Source: Spirochaetota bacterium
GTDB taxonomy: Bacteria; Spirochaetota; Spirochaetia; B11-G9
Reading direction: 5' to 3'
DNA length: 24,821 bases
Assembly (NCBI GenBank): GCA_003641695.1
Contig: QNBL01000004.1
Coordinates: 1 to 24,821 of the forward strand
Shown: in pieces, positions 13,862-22,452 of the stretch
Layout of the letters: every line of letters begins with the position of its first letter
Numbering within the stretch: the stretch's first letter is position 1
Translations under genes and position numbers: made by a program
The notes under the pieces: model-generated
Seen by the model: only the letters and a program-made list of their open reading frames with translations
Told to the model about the DNA's origin: nothing
Database searches by the model: none

Positions 13862-15427
13862 TTGCTGTTTAAGAGATGTAACGTGTTGCGTAAAAACAGG
13901 TCTGTATTCATAATAATGTCAGTATCGTTGCTAGTCTTCATAGCAGCCGGATTTGTTTCTTATCTGGTATCAAGTTCAAGGCAGAATACTCCTGTTTGGA
14001 AGGGGTATTATCAGCTTTTATTTGAAGAAGATGCTGATTTGGAGGTTGTAGCCAAGGCTCTTAACAGCAGTGGTATAGTACCTTTTATTACGGAATCAAC
14101 TGCGAAGATCCCGCTTTTCTCCTATGATAAAAGTATTTATAAACCGGTAAGCGACATAAGGAATTACTATGTAGAAGGGGATCCCCTCCTCGATCCCTTT
14201 TTAAAAGGGATCTCAGCTTACTTTCATGGGTATGCGGATGGAAGAAAAGTAAAAATTGTATATATTCCTGAGAAAGAATCAGCTGTAAAAACCTATTTGA
14301 AGTTAAAAAAAGCCTTTAAACAGGATACTCTATGGTGGAGTATGGTAGATTTCCAGCCGCTGCAGAGACTTCTCTTTATTATTTTTGCATTGGTACTGAA
14401 TTTATTCCTTTATCTTTTTGCAAGAAATAAAAAGGTCTTTTTTTTTGTAGCACTTGTTTCCTGGATTTTCCCCCTTGTTTTCGGAAATCTGGAGACCCTG
14501 ATTGCAGCGGCGAGCTGCCAGTTCTCCTGGATACTTTTCTCAGATCAAATCTACCGGAATATAAAGTACTATTTGAATTATAGAAACTTTGATCCTGAAT
14601 TGGTCGGGAACGGTATTGCATCACTTGTTTTTACCTTGGTGGTCTGTATTTCGGTGTTTATCCTGTTCAGCGGCAACGGTGGATTTACGGTTATGCTTGT
14701 TTCATACATAATGATGATATCAGCTACAGTTTTATTGATGTTTCACCTGTATCATCAGCATAATGTAAGAATACACCGAATTTTCTTCCCGGTAAGGATC
14801 CTCGAAAGGAGGAAATGTTTTCGTCTTGACGAGGTGTATGCGGCGGGTCTTTTTTTTATTTTTCTTCTTGTTGTTCCGGTTCTTTTTCATGTTTCTGTTT
14901 CCTTTGAAGAAGTTGCCATACCGGCTCCGTACCAGTTAACAGGAGATATGACACTATCCTTTGAAAGTCTGAAAAGGCTTTCTCATTCCCACAATGATAA
15001 ACATATCCCCGATCTGAGTGATTATGTTACTCATATGGCGTTTATTGATGGCTATCAGTACGGGCGGACATATAAATTCCCCGAAAAAGGCGAGAAGGTT
15101 AGTGTACCGGTTTTTATGAATAAAAATGGTTTGGCATATAGAGAAAATCTTGTGGTAAAGATGTTTACAGATGACTGGTATCAAAGTATAATTAACGCCG
15201 ACAACTCCACCGGTTTGGTTGCCATGCTTGTCAGGCAGGAAGCACCGGTGGGTGTTAAAAGTGCCGGTCTCCACCGTATGACTACGGTTCGGGAACGCTT
15301 TGGAACTTATTATATCTATTATCTGTTTTTGTTACTTCCTTTTCTGTTCTGGGTTAGCGGAATAGTAACATTCCCGGAGGATAAGGTTAAACGTTTATTT
15401 ATAAGGAGGAGACGTCAGGTGGTATGA
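13862..15427 (+). CDS. Multi-pass membrane protein of unknown function, coupled to rnfC
   Basis: A 521-residue protein. TTG 13862 is the chosen start because GAGGG lies 9 bases before it; GTG 13883 is an alternative. Predicted helices: about 15-36, 168-187, 191-214, 252-270, 275-296, 326-345 and 490-510. Two soluble segments, about 40-160 and 350-487, probably face the periplasm, and the tail is strongly basic (RRRRQ). No catalytic, cofactor or transporter motif is recognisable. Its TGA overlaps the rnfC ATG as ATGA, so the two are translated together, and I infer it belongs to the Rnf operon as an accessory or assembly factor. It matches none of the six Rnf subunits. Confidence 0.75.
   Translation: MLFKRCNVLRKNRSVFIIMSVSLLVFIAAGFVSYLVSSSRQNTPVWKGYYQLLFEEDADLEVVAKALNSSGIVPFITESTAKIPLFSYDKSIYKPVSDIRNYYVEGDPLLDPFLKGISAYFHGYADGRKVKIVYIPEKESAVKTYLKLKKAFKQDTLWWSMVDFQPLQRLLFIIFALVLNLFLYLFARNKKVFFFVALVSWIFPLVFGNLETLIAAASCQFSWILFSDQIYRNIKYYLNYRNFDPELVGNGIASLVFTLVVCISVFILFSGNGGFTVMLVSYIMMISATVLLMFHLYHQHNVRIHRIFFPVRILERRKCFRLDEVYAAGLFFIFLLVVPVLFHVSVSFEEVAIPAPYQLTGDMTLSFESLKRLSHSHNDKHIPDLSDYVTHMAFIDGYQYGRTYKFPEKGEKVSVPVFMNKNGLAYRENLVVKMFTDDWYQSIINADNSTGLVAMLVRQEAPVGVKSAGLHRMTTVRERFGTYYIYYLFLLLPFLFWVSGIVTFPEDKVKRLFIRRRRQVV
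14177..14212. repeat. Two adjacent perfect palindromes
   Basis: GGGGATCCCC (14177-14186) is followed 5 bp later by GATCCCTTTT-T-AAAAGGGATC (14192-14212), with 10-bp arms and a single central base. Both lie in the coding sequence of the membrane protein (residues DPLLDPFLKGIS region). A hairpin in mRNA or a protein-binding site is possible; chance is not excluded. Confidence 0.45.
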
Positions 15428-16755
15428 AAGGATTAAAAACTTTTAGTATTGGCGGAGTACATCCGCCCGGAAGAAAATATCTTACCGACAGGAAAGAGAT
15501 CATCAATGCTGTAATTCCGGGAACTTTTGTGGTGCCCATGTCCCAGCACCTCGGGGCTCCGTCGGAGTGTCTTGTTTCAGTTGGAGATAAGGTGTCTGAA
15601 GGGATGCTCATTGGTAAATCTTCCGGATTTATTTCAAGTAATATTCACTCTCCGGTTCCGGGAACGGTTAAGGAGATTAAGGATATTTACCTACCGAATG
15701 GAATGCTCTCGAAAGCGGTTGTAATTGAGCTGGAAGGGGAGTTTGACCGTCTCGGTAAAGAGCAGGATGCTGAAGACTGGAAATCGTTCTCTAAAGAAGA
15801 TCTTCTGGGAATCATTGCAGAAAGCGGTATTGTAGGACTGGGAGGAGCCACTTTTCCTGCAAACGTAAAGTTTATGGTTCCCAAGGGAAAGAAGGTGGAA
15901 TTCCTGGTTATCAACGGGGTTGAGTGTGAACCATACCTTACTGCGGATCACCGCCTGATGCTTGAAAGAGCAGATATGATACTCGAGGGAATCAGAATTA
16001 TCGCTGCCATTGTCGAACCGGAGAGGATTGCAATCGGTATTGAGATAAACAAACCGGATGCTATCGAGGCCATGGAGAAAGCAGCTGAAAAAGCTGCTTT
16101 TCCGCTGGAGGTTGTTCCTCTAAAGATCAAGTATCCCCAGGGTGATGAAAAGCAGCTTCTAAAGGCGGTAACCGGCAGAGAAGTGCCTTCAGGAGCACTT
16201 CCTATCGAGATTGGCTGTGTTGTTTCCAACGTTGGAACTGTTCATGCTGTCTACGAAGCTGTTGTTCTTAAAAAACCTTTAATAGAACGGGTATTAACGG
16301 TAACCGGCGGGGGAATAAAAGAACCCAAAAATTTGAAAGCAAGAATTGGAACTCCCATAAGCAGTCTGATCGAAGAATGCGGCGGTTTCAGTGAGGTTCC
16401 TGAAAAGGTTGTGGTTGGAGGTCCCATGATGGGTTTTACCATCTATGATCTTGATACTCCAGTAACAAAAGGAACTTCCGGAATTCTTGCTCTTACCTCA
16501 AAAGAGGTCAAGAATGCAGCCAGGACTTCATGTATCTCCTGCGGAAGGTGTGTAAACGCATGTCCCATGGGTCTGAATCCCACTACGCTTTTCAAATTTA
16601 TAGATCACGGTGAGTATGACGAGGCTGAAAAGATCGGGCTTATGGACTGTAAGGAGTGCGGTAGCTGCGGTTTTATCTGTCCTGCAAGAATCCCTTTGAT
16701 TCAGGGAATGCGCCTCGGTAAGAAAATGTTACGAAAGAAGAAGGTTAAGGCATGA
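15424..16755 (+). CDS. rnfC: Rnf electron transport complex subunit C
   Basis: A 443-residue peripheral subunit that oxidises or reduces NAD(H) and relays electrons to the rest of Rnf. Seen: GGVHPPGRKYLT near the N-terminus, a lipoyl/barrel-sandwich-like region (about 30-100), GLGGATFPANVKF (138-150) and VINGVECEPYLTADHR (162-177) of the FMN/NADH-binding fold shared with NuoF, and two 4Fe-4S motifs: Cys370/373/376/380 and Cys409/412/415/419. It lacks the long alanine-rich C-terminal extension of gamma-proteobacterial RnfC. The ATG sits in ATGA with the upstream membrane protein stop; AGGTGG and a stronger AGGAGG lie just upstream. Its own stop overlaps the rnfD start. Confidence 0.95.
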   Translation: MKGLKTFSIGGVHPPGRKYLTDRKEIINAVIPGTFVVPMSQHLGAPSECLVSVGDKVSEGMLIGKSSGFISSNIHSPVPGTVKEIKDIYLPNGMLSKAVVIELEGEFDRLGKEQDAEDWKSFSKEDLLGIIAESGIVGLGGATFPANVKFMVPKGKKVEFLVINGVECEPYLTADHRLMLERADMILEGIRIIAAIVEPERIAIGIEINKPDAIEAMEKAAEKAAFPLEVVPLKIKYPQGDEKQLLKAVTGREVPSGALPIEIGCVVSNVGTVHAVYEAVVLKKPLIERVLTVTGGGIKEPKNLKARIGTPISSLIEECGGFSEVPEKVVVGGPMMGFTIYDLDTPVTKGTSGILALTSKEVKNAARTSCISCGRCVNACPMGLNPTTLFKFIDHGEYDEAEKIGLMDCKECGSCGFICPARIPLIQGMRLGKKMLRKKKVKA

Positions 16756-17822
16756 GTGAAAAATTAAATCTTCTGGTTGAAAGCTCTCCCCAGATACATA
16801 ATTCCGACAGTACTGCCTCCATAATGTGGACTGTTACGATTTGTCTTCTCCCTGCAGGATTATGGGGAATATGGATATTTGGTTCAAGGGCATTGTTTGT
16901 TCTTGTAGCATCAATAGCTGCTTCGGTGCTTTCTGAAGCATTGATGAACTATATGGTTAAACGAAGAACTCTGATGGATGGAAGTGCTTTTTTAACAGGC
17001 CTTCTGATTGGATACAACATGCCTGCGGCAGTTCCCTTGTATGTTCCGGTTGTTGCCTCCATATTTGCAATAGTTGTTGTAAAGTGGATGTTCGGAGGTT
17101 TGGGAGGAAACTTTATGAATCCGGCGCTGGCGGGAAGAGTGTTCGTATTCTTTTCATGGACCAGTCAAATGACCACATGGACCATGCCGAGAATGCTCAA
17201 AGCTGCCGATACTGTTTCCGGAGCTACCCCCCTGGGATTCCTCAAGACAGGACTACTCGATTTCAACGGGGCGGTAAGTGGTCCGGCACAGTTTCTTACC
17301 CAGCAGGGATATCCGCAGACAGTTACTGACGGAAAGGTTATGGAATGGATAAACAGTACCTTTCATACTCATCTTTCAGGGGGGTATTATGATCTTTTTA
17401 TGGGTAACATTCCCGGAAGTATCGGGGAGGTTTCAGCCTTTCTACTGCTTTTAGGAACAATATATCTATTTTATAAAAAGATAATTACCTGGGAAGTACC
17501 GGTCTCATATCTTGCTTCCTTCGGACTTTTGGTGTGGATATTTGGGGGGAGACGCTACGGACTCTCCTTTTTTTCCGGAGATATTCTGTTTAATATATTT
17601 TCCGGAGGTATTATCCTCGGAGCCTTCTATATGGCTACCGACATGGTAACTTCTCCTCTGACAAGAAAGGGAATGATTATTTTCGGAGTTGGAGTCGGGT
17701 TTCTTACTTTTCTAATCCGGTTCTACGGGTCCTTTCCTGAAGGTGTCTCGCTGGCAATTATCCTTATGAATATCAGTGTTCCGCTGATTGACAAGTACAG
17801 CAAGACAAAAGATTCGGGATAA
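16752..17822 (+). CDS. rnfD: Rnf complex subunit D (flavinylated membrane subunit)
   Basis: A 356-residue integral membrane protein of the RnfD/NqrB family with about eight to ten hydrophobic helices. The covalent FMN site is intact: SGATPLGFLK with Thr159 as the acceptor. Other family features are GGLGGNFMNPALAGR (115-129), YMATDMVTSP, and FPEGVSLAIILMN near the C-terminus. The shared ATGA with rnfC and the immediate continuation into rnfG indicate one operon. A flavin transferase (ApbE) is needed for maturation; none is in the window. Confidence 0.95.
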   Translation: MSEKLNLLVESSPQIHNSDSTASIMWTVTICLLPAGLWGIWIFGSRALFVLVASIAASVLSEALMNYMVKRRTLMDGSAFLTGLLIGYNMPAAVPLYVPVVASIFAIVVVKWMFGGLGGNFMNPALAGRVFVFFSWTSQMTTWTMPRMLKAADTVSGATPLGFLKTGLLDFNGAVSGPAQFLTQQGYPQTVTDGKVMEWINSTFHTHLSGGYYDLFMGNIPGSIGEVSAFLLLLGTIYLFYKKIITWEVPVSYLASFGLLVWIFGGRRYGLSFFSGDILFNIFSGGIILGAFYMATDMVTSPLTRKGMIIFGVGVGFLTFLIRFYGSFPEGVSLAIILMNISVPLIDKYSKTKDSG

Positions 17823-17843
17823 TTGAAGAAAAGGGGAAGAACA

Positions 17844-18401
17844 ATGAATGATATACTGAGGATAGGCAGTAAACTTGCCTTGATTTGTGCCGTTGCAGCG
17901 ATCTCCCTGGGCCTGGTTAATGCAGTAACCGAGCCTAAAATCAACCAGATGCGGGAACAGAAGCTCATGAATGCTCTTAAGCAGGTTGCCGTGGGTATGG
18001 AAGTGGGGAAATACAAAAAAGTTGCGGATAATCCTGTAGTAAAGGGTTACTATCCTCTTAGAGACAACAGCGGCAAACAGAAAGGGTATATTTTTGATCT
18101 TGTTGGAATGGGATACGGCGGTGATTTAGACATAATTGCCGGTGTTTCTACGAAGGGCAAAATTCTTTCGGTTGTAATGATGAATGATCAAGAAACTCCG
18201 GGTCTTGGAAAGGAAGCCGAGAATCCTGAGTATATGAAAAAATATATTGGTACCGGAGAAATTTCTCCCGTACCGGTAAGAAAATCTCAGCTTTCACAGG
18301 AAGAGGCGGATGCCATAACCGGTGCGAGCATCACCTTTATGGGAATCGGGAAAGCTCTTGAAGCGGCTTCTGATTTTGCAAAGAAAGAGGGGGTAGAGTA
18401 A
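17844..18401 (+). CDS. rnfG: Rnf complex subunit G (FMN-binding)
   Basis: A 185-residue protein with one N-terminal helix (about 5-27) and a periplasmic FMN-binding domain. I chose ATG 17844, which has AAGGGGAAG upstream at good spacing, over TTG 17823, which touches the rnfD stop. Seen: YDIVG-like region FDLVGMGYGGDLDIIAGV, the family motif NDQETPGLG (114-122), and the flavinylation site ADAITGASITF. The acceptor position in TGAS is Ser162, whereas most RnfG/NqrC proteins have Thr (SGAT). Ser can carry phosphoester-linked FMN in related proteins, but this is a departure worth noting. TAATG overlap with rnfE. Confidence 0.93.
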   Translation: MNDILRIGSKLALICAVAAISLGLVNAVTEPKINQMREQKLMNALKQVAVGMEVGKYKKVADNPVVKGYYPLRDNSGKQKGYIFDLVGMGYGGDLDIIAGVSTKGKILSVVMMNDQETPGLGKEAENPEYMKKYIGTGEISPVPVRKSQLSQEEADAITGASITFMGIGKALEAASDFAKKEGVE

Positions 18402-19018
18402 TGCTGAAAGAATTTACAAAGGGTATTTTCAGGGAAAATCCCATTTTTATTATTGTTCTTGGTTTGTGTCCGGCTCTTGGAGTGTCAACAAAGGTAATCA
18501 ATGCTATAGGAATGGGGGCGGGAGTTATTTTTGTACTGCTGGGGTCTAATATTTTTGTATCGTTGTTAAAGAATTTTATTCCTGAAAAGGTACGTATTCC
18601 GTCATACATTGTTATTATTGCTTCATTTGTAACAATAGTACAGATGGTCATGGAAGCTTTTGCTCCCGCTTTATATAAAAGCCTGGGAGTATTTGTACCG
18701 CTGATCGTAGTAAACTGTATTATTTTAGGAAGAGCGGAAGCTTTTGCAAACAAGAATACCGTTATGAGCTCAATCATGGATGCTCTCGGAATGGGGGTGG
18801 GATTCACTTTGGCACTGCTGTTGATAGCTTTTATCAGGGAGTCCCTCGGGGCTGGAACGATAACACTTTTCCCGGTGGGGAGCTTTTCCGGAGTAATCAG
18901 GATTCCTGTACTTGCTGATAACCCTATACGGGTATTCGGACTGGCAGCAGGGGCATTGCTTGTTATAGGGTTCCTGAAGGCCTTTTTTAACTGGTATTCA
19001 GAAAGGAGAGCTCGATAA
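18401..19018 (+). CDS. rnfE: Rnf complex subunit E
   Basis: A 205-residue six-helix membrane protein of the RnfE/NqrD family. Seen: ENPIFIIVLGLCPALGVSTKV (12-32), the pseudo-symmetric second half with LGVFVPLIVVNCIILGRAEAFA (95-116), and the conserved cysteines of LGLCPALG and VVNCIILGRAEAF, which in Rnf/Nqr hold the shared intramembrane iron-sulfur centre with RnfA. Ends in a basic cytoplasmic tail. The start overlaps the rnfG stop and the stop overlaps the rnfA start, both as TAATG. Confidence 0.95.
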   Translation: MLKEFTKGIFRENPIFIIVLGLCPALGVSTKVINAIGMGAGVIFVLLGSNIFVSLLKNFIPEKVRIPSYIVIIASFVTIVQMVMEAFAPALYKSLGVFVPLIVVNCIILGRAEAFANKNTVMSSIMDALGMGVGFTLALLLIAFIRESLGAGTITLFPVGSFSGVIRIPVLADNPIRVFGLAAGALLVIGFLKAFFNWYSERRAR

Positions 19019-19608
19019 TGACATACATTGGAATAATCATAACATTTGTTTTTATAAATAACTTTATCCTTACACAGTTTTTAGGTTTATGCCCTTTTAT
19101 TGGTGTTTCCAAAAATATTGAGTCGGCTGTAGGAATGGGATTTGCCGTAACTTTTGTCATGGCTCTTGCTTCGCTTGCAACATGGGCGATACAGAATTTT
19201 ATACTTGTTCCGCTTAATATAGAGTTTTTACAGACAATTACCTTCATTCTGGTCATAGCATCCCTGGTTCAGTTTGTTGAACTGGTTATCCAGAATATTT
19301 CCCCTGCACTTTACAAAGCTCTTGGTATTTATCTTCCTCTTATAACTACCAACTGTGCGGTGCTTGGAATTGCCATTATAAGTGTACAGTCAAAATTCAA
19401 CGCTTTGGAAAGTTTTGTTGCTGGATTTGCAGCCGGACTTGGTTTCCTATTAGCTATTCTTTTAATGTCGGCTATCAGGACAAAACTGGATTCTGAATGG
19501 ATACCAAAACCTTTCAGAGGAATCCCTATTGCATTTATTACAGGCGGTCTTATGGCTCTTGCCTTTATGGCATTTGATAAAGCGTTGCTGACAAACCTGA
19601 TCGGTTAG
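19018..19608 (+). CDS. rnfA: Rnf complex subunit A
   Basis: A 196-residue six-helix membrane protein, a paralogue of RnfE. Seen: NNFILTQFLGLCPFIGVSKNIESAVGMG region and YLPLITTNCAVLGIAI, with the two conserved cysteines (FLGLCPF and TTNCAVLG) expected to ligate the intramembrane 2Fe-2S centre. Its short cytoplasmic C-terminus and high hydrophobicity are typical. AAAGGAG is embedded at the end of rnfE (AGAAAGGAGAGCTCGATAATG region), a good ribosome site for this start. Confidence 0.95.
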   Translation: MTYIGIIITFVFINNFILTQFLGLCPFIGVSKNIESAVGMGFAVTFVMALASLATWAIQNFILVPLNIEFLQTITFILVIASLVQFVELVIQNISPALYKALGIYLPLITTNCAVLGIAIISVQSKFNALESFVAGFAAGLGFLLAILLMSAIRTKLDSEWIPKPFRGIPIAFITGGLMALAFMAFDKALLTNLIG

Positions 19609-19628
19609 ACAATCAAGGAGTATTACTG

Positions 19629-20486
19629 ATGTTGTTAAAAATAGTATTTTCATTTTTATCCGTCACATTGCTGGGAGGCCTTCTGGGTGTCGGGTTGGCA
19701 GTGGCAGCAAAGTTGCTTGCTGTAAAGAAAGATGAACGGATAGGTGAAGTTGAATCCATACTTCCAGGCGCAAACTGCGGAGCATGCGGGTATCCGGGAT
19801 GTTCAGGTTATGCCGAGGCAGTTGTGAACGAAGGTGCCTCTTTGACCCTCTGCAGCCCCGGAGGTGCGGAAGTTGCTGAAAAGATTGCCAAAATAATGGG
19901 TCAGAGTGTTGAGGTTTCTGCCACAAAGATGGTTGCCCAGGTCCATTGCCGCGGAACAAGAGATACCTCCAAGTATGCTTTTGATTACAACGGTCTTGCT
20001 GATTGTAACGCAATGATGATCCTTTACGGTGGAGACAAAGAGTGTAAATACGGCTGTCTTCAGGGGGGCAGCTGTATTGCTGTGTGCCCAGTCGATGCAA
20101 TTGGACGGGACGAAAAGAACCGGATATGGGTAGACAAGGACAGGTGTATAAGCTGCGGGAAATGTATTGATGTCTGTCCCACCAATGTAATGAAGTGGGT
20201 TCCCTATGATGCTGATTATATTGTTGCGTGTAATTCAAAAGATAAGGGTGCAAAGACAAGAAAATACTGTACTGTAGGATGTATTGCGTGTAAAATATGT
20301 GAGAAGAAGTCAGGAGATGGTGGATTTATAGTTGAAGACTTTTTAGCTCATATTGAATATGACATGAAAGGGGACAGAACAGCTGCAGTAGAATCCTGTC
20401 CTGCAAAGTGTATTATATCAACTAAAACTGCAAAGGCAGAGATTGATGAAGTAAAGGAAACTGTAAAGGTTAATGACGAAAGTTAA
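19629..20486 (+). CDS. rnfB: Rnf complex subunit B, multi-cluster ferredoxin subunit
   Basis: A 285-residue subunit that takes electrons from soluble ferredoxin. One N-terminal helix (about 4-26) precedes ANCGACGYPGC (Cys50/53/58, with Cys75), then conserved Cys107 and Cys126, ECKYGCLQGGSCIAVCP (Cys139/143/149/153), and CISCGKCIDVCP (Cys173/176/179/183). A further cysteine-rich block follows: Cys201, CTVGCIACKIC (214/218/221/224) and ESCPAKC (257/261). The extended form resembles RnfB of anaerobes rather than the short enterobacterial one; in the last block the usual CxxxCP end is replaced by CEKKSGDGG. AGGAG lies 8 bases before the ATG. The GH57 gene starts inside its last 14 bp. Confidence 0.94.
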   Translation: MLLKIVFSFLSVTLLGGLLGVGLAVAAKLLAVKKDERIGEVESILPGANCGACGYPGCSGYAEAVVNEGASLTLCSPGGAEVAEKIAKIMGQSVEVSATKMVAQVHCRGTRDTSKYAFDYNGLADCNAMMILYGGDKECKYGCLQGGSCIAVCPVDAIGRDEKNRIWVDKDRCISCGKCIDVCPTNVMKWVPYDADYIVACNSKDKGAKTRKYCTVGCIACKICEKKSGDGGFIVEDFLAHIEYDMKGDRTAAVESCPAKCIISTKTAKAEIDEVKETVKVNDES

Positions 20487-22452
20487 ACTGATTATAGGTA
20501 CATACAACAGCGAACCGCCTGGAAGTACCGATGATCAGTTAGAAAAAAAGTATCAAAACTCGTACAAGCCTTTTCTAAAGGTTTTATACGAGTATCCAAA
20601 GATAAGAGCCTCGCTGCATTACTCAGGGGCTCTTTTAGAATGGTTCGAGCAGAAGCACCCTGAATTTATCATTCTTATCAACGAAATGATAAAACGGAGG
20701 CAGATTGAGCTCCTTGGTGGAGGATTCTACTCTCCGGTACTTTCACTTATTCCAGCAAAGGACCGGATTAATCAGATAGAACTTCTTACAACCTACATAC
20801 GGAAAAAATTCGGCAAGAGGCCGAGAGGTTTCTGGCTTAATGAATTTATTTGGGAGCCATTTATTTGTTCAAGTCTGCACAGTTCCGGAATGAAATACAC
20901 TTTTCTTGAGGATACCCAGTTTAGAAGAGCAGGTGTGGAGAACGGAGATATTTATGAACCGTGCAATACTGAGGATCAGGGCAAAACAATTACCGTCCTT
21001 CCTGTTCATACAAGGCTTCTGAAAACTGCTGAAGAACACAGTCCGGAAGAATTTATCAATATCCTGCTGGAGATTGAACAGGAAAAACCAAATACACATA
21101 TATCGCTCATGTTTGATGGATCAATGCTGAACTGCAAAAGTGCAGACCAAAAAGCGATTACCGGTAAATGGCAGGGTACGTTTTTTAAGCTTCTTTCAGA
21201 TAAATACCGCAGTCGTTTTACAATTACCCGTGCCGGTGATTTTATAAAAACCCTGAGTATTCTTAAAAAAGTATATTTCCCGGTATCTTCCGGGGAGAGA
21301 ATTGATTTTCAGGCTTTAAGTACAGAAAAACAGAACGAATGGATTCATGGCAGAGGACGGCATAATCATAAAAAGAACAGTGCTGAATGTCCCAATGGAT
21401 ATTTCAGACAGTTTTTGACCAAGTATGATGAAAGCACCTACCTTTATTCCAAGATGCTGTTTACACATAATCTTGTATCTCAGACGAAAAGCGATAAATC
21501 ACGAAAGAGAAGTGCCGGAGAGGAGATCCTTAAAAGCCAGACACATTTTCCCTATTGGCATGGCAAGTATGTCGGTTTTTACGATGCCCACATACGGCAG
21601 CATGCGTATCAGTCTTTGATTAATTCCGAAAAAAACATCAGGGAAAAGGGGAACTTTTCAACAAATCTGCAGTCCCTTGATTTTGATATGGACGGTATTG
21701 CTGAATATCTTTACCGTGGACAGTACATTAACGTTTATGTGCATGGCCGGGGAGGAAGAATTTTTGAACTTGATTATCTTGTAACACCATGGAATTATCT
21801 AAACACCATTAAGAGGTATCCGGAAAGTTATCATACCCAGGAAAAACTGAAGTATAAAACAGATTCTTATTTCAGGGATGCCTTTCTCGACCATTTTTTA
21901 AGTTTACAAACCGGAAAAATGGATTTTGAAACAGGTACCTATAGTGAAAAAGGGGATTTTCTTAACGGGTTATACGATCTTCTCGAATTGGACAGGGAAC
22001 ATAAGGAATTCACCCTTTATCGGGAAGGGTATGTCTCGAATAGAAAGGTAAGTATAGAAAAAAAGTATAACTTTAAAAAAAATTATATTGAGGTAACGTA
22101 TCGAATAAAAAATCAAGAGGAATCAAAAGAGTTATCGGTTATTTTTGGAAGCGAACTGAATTTTTCTTTTTTTTCAGCTGAGACGAATAGTATAACTGAG
22201 AAAACTGAAAAAAAGAGTATAAAAGGGATCAAAGATCTCGCTATACATGATACTAAAAACAAAGTTCTTTTGAGTATAAATAGCACTTCCGGTTTTGATT
22301 TATGGAAATTCCCTGTTTATTCAAGCACAAAGGTAAACGATGCCATAAAAGAACTGTATCAGTACAGTTCTTTTCTACTCCGATGGGAACTTGATTTACA
22401 AGGTTCAGAAGTTTGGGAGAATACAGTTACTGTCAAGCTTGAAAAAAAATAA
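20473..22452 (+). CDS. Divergent GH57 4-alpha-glucanotransferase/amylopullulanase-like protein
   Basis: A 659-residue protein with the GH57 layout: beta/alpha barrel (about 1-260), a helical bundle (about 270-390) and a C-terminal beta-sandwich with GGRIFELDYLVTPWNYLNTIKR and a later FGSELNFSFF strand. The nucleophile Glu124 (WLNEFIWEP) and acid/base Asp215 (LMFDGSM) align with Glu123 and Asp214 of the Thermococcus litoralis enzyme. The family's first motif HNHQP is replaced by YNSEP (11-15), losing two substrate-binding His, and FHDDGEKFG is reduced to MFDGSML. Activity may therefore be altered. Cytoplasmic (no signal peptide), so glycogen or maltodextrin metabolism is the likely setting. 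AAAGG precedes the ATG within rnfB. Confidence 0.85.
   Translation: MTKVKLIIGTYNSEPPGSTDDQLEKKYQNSYKPFLKVLYEYPKIRASLHYSGALLEWFEQKHPEFIILINEMIKRRQIELLGGGFYSPVLSLIPAKDRINQIELLTTYIRKKFGKRPRGFWLNEFIWEPFICSSLHSSGMKYTFLEDTQFRRAGVENGDIYEPCNTEDQGKTITVLPVHTRLLKTAEEHSPEEFINILLEIEQEKPNTHISLMFDGSMLNCKSADQKAITGKWQGTFFKLLSDKYRSRFTITRAGDFIKTLSILKKVYFPVSSGERIDFQALSTEKQNEWIHGRGRHNHKKNSAECPNGYFRQFLTKYDESTYLYSKMLFTHNLVSQTKSDKSRKRSAGEEILKSQTHFPYWHGKYVGFYDAHIRQHAYQSLINSEKNIREKGNFSTNLQSLDFDMDGIAEYLYRGQYINVYVHGRGGRIFELDYLVTPWNYLNTIKRYPESYHTQEKLKYKTDSYFRDAFLDHFLSLQTGKMDFETGTYSEKGDFLNGLYDLLELDREHKEFTLYREGYVSNRKVSIEKKYNFKKNYIEVTYRIKNQEESKELSVIFGSELNFSFFSAETNSITEKTEKKSIKGIKDLAIHDTKNKVLLSINSTSGFDLWKFPVYSSTKVNDAIKELYQYSSFLLRWELDLQGSEVWENTVTVKLEKK
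22347..22374. terminator. Bidirectional intrinsic terminator inside the 3' end of the GH57 gene
   Basis: AAAAGAACTGTA (22347-22358), loop TCAG, TACAGTTCTTTT (22363-22374): perfect 12-bp arms that place an A-tract before and a T-tract after the stem on both strands. It is 79 bases past the FN3 gene stop on the minus strand, the right place to end that transcript. On the plus strand it sits 78 bases before the GH57 stop. Confidence 0.7.

Noticed and set aside
19663..20259. Open frame of 198 codons antisense to rnfB
   Set aside because: Its His/Gln/Leu-rich translation is what a Cys-rich ferredoxin gene gives on the other strand; rnfB is certain.
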